From Acidiluteibacter ferrifornacis (GTDB lineage Bacteria > Bacteroidota > Bacteroidia > Flavobacteriales_E > Vicingaceae), in contig NZ_WWNE01000012.1 of NCBI RefSeq assembly GCF_009909615.1, positions 124,001 through 188,000 on the forward strand: a DNA stretch of 64,000 nucleotides, given 5' to 3'. Positions 62,783-64,000 of the stretch are shown one piece after another. Below the pieces are notes generated by a model. The model did not search any database. It saw only the letters and a program-made list of their open reading frames with translations, and had not been told where the DNA came from. The position numbers were made by a program, and so were the translations under genes. Positions within the stretch are counted from its first letter, which is position 1; the number at the start of each line of letters is the position of its first letter.

Positions 62783-63775
62783 TTAGTTGTTTGAAGCATT
62801 TAAAATGGCTTGTTCGATCGAGTTTCCAAACAATTCGGTGAGCGAGATTCCTGCTGCTATTGCTTGTTGAGGAATTAAGCTTCCTTCAGTTAATCCTGGA
62901 ACCGTGTTGATTTCTATTACAGAAGGACCTGCTTCTTCTAAAATAAAGTCTACTCGGATAATGCCCGTCATGTTAAACTGGTGATAAATTTCAATTACAG
63001 TTTGTTGTATTTCAGCAGCAATGGCGGCATCTATTTGAGCGGGAGTAATTTCTTGAGAAGCTCCTTTGTATTTGGCCTCAAAGTCAAAAAACTCATTTTG
63101 AGAAACGATTTCCGTTATAGGCAAAGCGATTACTTTTCCTTTATAATTGAGTACTCCGCAGGTCACTTCTCTTCCTACCATAGCGCTTTCAATCAATACC
63201 TCATGGTCCTCCCCAAATGCTTTCTGAATGGCAGGGGCTAGGGCAGCCTGCTCTTTTACTTTGCTAATACCAAAACTACTTCCCGCATTGTTGGGTTTTA
63301 CAAAACAGGGAAAACCCAATTTTTTCCCAATCGCTGATTCATCGTAGTTCATTCCTTGTCTCAACAACATGGAGTTGGCGCAACGTATGCCTAATTGCTT
63401 CAGCAAGGTGGTGCAATACCATTTGCTAAATGTTACAGCAGAGTTTAAAAGGCTAGGCGTGGTGTATGGAATTTTTAACAAATCAAAATAACCTTGTAGT
63501 TTTCCATCTTCTCCAGGGGTTCCATGAATGGCGATAAAGGCACAATCAAATTGTATTCGGACATCCGGTGTAAGGATGCTGAAGTCATTTTTATCAACAC
63601 GATAGGTTTTACCTTCAATTTCTGCAGTCCATTCTTTGCCAATGACTTTGAGCATATAGCAGTCGTACAGCGATTTATCTAAGTGAGAAAATACTACTTC
63701 TGCAGTTTTTAAAGAGATGACAATTTCGGAAGAATCTCCTCCTGCAATGATGGCAATGGTGCGTTTTGAGCTCAT
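62783..63775 (-). CDS. ddl: D-alanine--D-alanine ligase
   Basis: 330 aa. ATP-grasp enzyme that makes D-Ala-D-Ala for peptidoglycan. N-terminal IAIIAGGDSSEIVISLKTAE, middle HGTPGEDGKLQGYFDLLKIPYTTPS, ATP-binding PCFVKPNNAGSSFGISKV, VGREVTCGVL, and C-terminal RVDFILEEAGPSVIEINTVPGLTEGSLIPQQAIAAG with the metal-binding Glu and Asn. Length normal. The divergent gene at 63941 looks like the PASTA-domain protein usually beside ddl in Bacteroidota. Confidence 0.95.
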   Translation of the reverse strand: MSSKRTIAIIAGGDSSEIVISLKTAEVVFSHLDKSLYDCYMLKVIGKEWTAEIEGKTYRVDKNDFSILTPDVRIQFDCAFIAIHGTPGEDGKLQGYFDLLKIPYTTPSLLNSAVTFSKWYCTTLLKQLGIRCANSMLLRQGMNYDESAIGKKLGFPCFVKPNNAGSSFGISKVKEQAALAPAIQKAFGEDHEVLIESAMVGREVTCGVLNYKGKVIALPITEIVSQNEFFDFEAKYKGASQEITPAQIDAAIAAEIQQTVIEIYHQFNMTGIIRVDFILEEAGPSVIEINTVPGLTEGSLIPQQAIAAGISLTELFGNSIEQAILNASNN

Positions 63776-63911
63776 TTTAAATTCGTGTTATATCCAATTG
63801 CTAAATTAAAATTATAGCGCAGTGGTTGAGCGCAATTATTCGAGTTTTATTAACATCTTGTTCGTTTATAGATTTGATGGTATTAGCTACATCGACCTGC
63901 TTTAAATTTAA

Positions 63912-63919
63912 TATCTTTG
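63912..63919 (+). promoter_or_regulatory. -7 element upstream of the divergent right-edge gene
   Basis: TATCTTTG followed by C matches TAnnTTTGC, 21 bp before ATG 63941. A TTTG near 63873 is too far to be the -33 element. Confidence 0.45.
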
Positions 63920-63940
63920 CTGACTTTAAAGGAAAAATTC

Positions 63941-64000
63941 ATGACCTTTTTTCGTTTTGTATTCTCGAAAATATTCGCCATTAACTTGCTGATAGCAATT
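63941..64000 (+). CDS. N-terminus of an inner-membrane protein, probably PASTA-domain protein (partial)
   Basis: Twenty codons are visible before the window ends: MTFFRFVFSKIFAINLLIAI, a short basic lead followed by the start of a hydrophobic anchor. In Bacteroidota, PASTA-domain proteins begin in just this way and sit divergently from ddl, which is why I propose the identity; the sequence alone cannot prove it. Confidence 0.5.
   Translation, partial: MTFFRFVFSKIFAINLLIAI

Overview
The window looks like chromosomal DNA of a low-GC Bacteroidota bacterium, most likely Flavobacteriales or a close relative. The signs are a type IX secretion (T9SS) sorting tail, a BT_3928-family DoxX protein, DUF1599, DUF4294, ribosomal protein THX, many short-signal secreted and lipoproteins, and upstream elements matching the Bacteroidota sigma signature TAnnTTTG(C). 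Genus cannot be read from the sequence. I found no rRNA, tRNA, CRISPR array or intact insertion sequence.

Layout. 1-5 kb: end of a TPR gene, cdaA (c-di-AMP synthase) and folP on the minus strand, then a plus-strand run DUF1599 - DoxX/thioredoxin-like - DppB-type permease - tpiA - prmA. 6.4-19.5 kb: two giant secreted proteins (about 1481 and 1903 aa), then clpS, an M48 lipoprotein protease and two secreted proteins. 19.5-20.5 kb: two small basic proteins on the minus strand, THX with a histone-H1-like tail and HU. 20.5-26 kb: M1 peptidase, a probable metal-uptake operon (His-rich membrane protein, ZnuD-like TonB receptor, lipoprotein) and two tiny lipoproteins. 26-34.7 kb: T9SS serine protease, alpha/beta hydrolase, tsaD and a TamB-like protein. 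34.7-41.4 kb: a tRNA-centred minus-strand block (TPR, miaA, PRiA4b-like, cca, tsaC/sua5), then DUF4294, a THUMP RNA methyltransferase and 3-hydroxybutyryl-CoA dehydrogenase. 41.4-51 kb: sugar/envelope genes (polyprenyl glycosylphosphotransferase, lipoprotein, Gfo/Idh/MocA oxidoreductase), pcm, outer-membrane and lipoproteins, diacylglycerol kinase, a dimethylformamidase-like protein and a decayed T9SS tail.

51.1-60 kb holds the most notable accessory system: a tightly overlapping five-gene minus-strand operon, C5 DNA methyltransferase - GHKL (MORC/MutL-like) ATPase - Z1 helicase-like ATPase - PD-(D/E)XK nuclease - AIPR protein. The layout is that of an ATPase-driven restriction or anti-phage system. 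It is flanked by decayed genes: a T9SS tail remnant on one side and a GreA-like gene with an in-frame stop on the other. 60.3-64 kb: that GreA-like gene, DUF1456, a glycosyltransferase, ddl and the first codons of a divergent gene, probably the PASTA protein usually found beside ddl.

Functional themes: t6A synthesis (tsaC and tsaD), i6A (miaA) and CCA addition for tRNA; envelope building (TamB, Ddl, CdaA, glycosyltransferases); secreted hydrolases; and one defence operon. Several genes appear to have very short leaders, with the -7 element ending only a few bases before the start codon.
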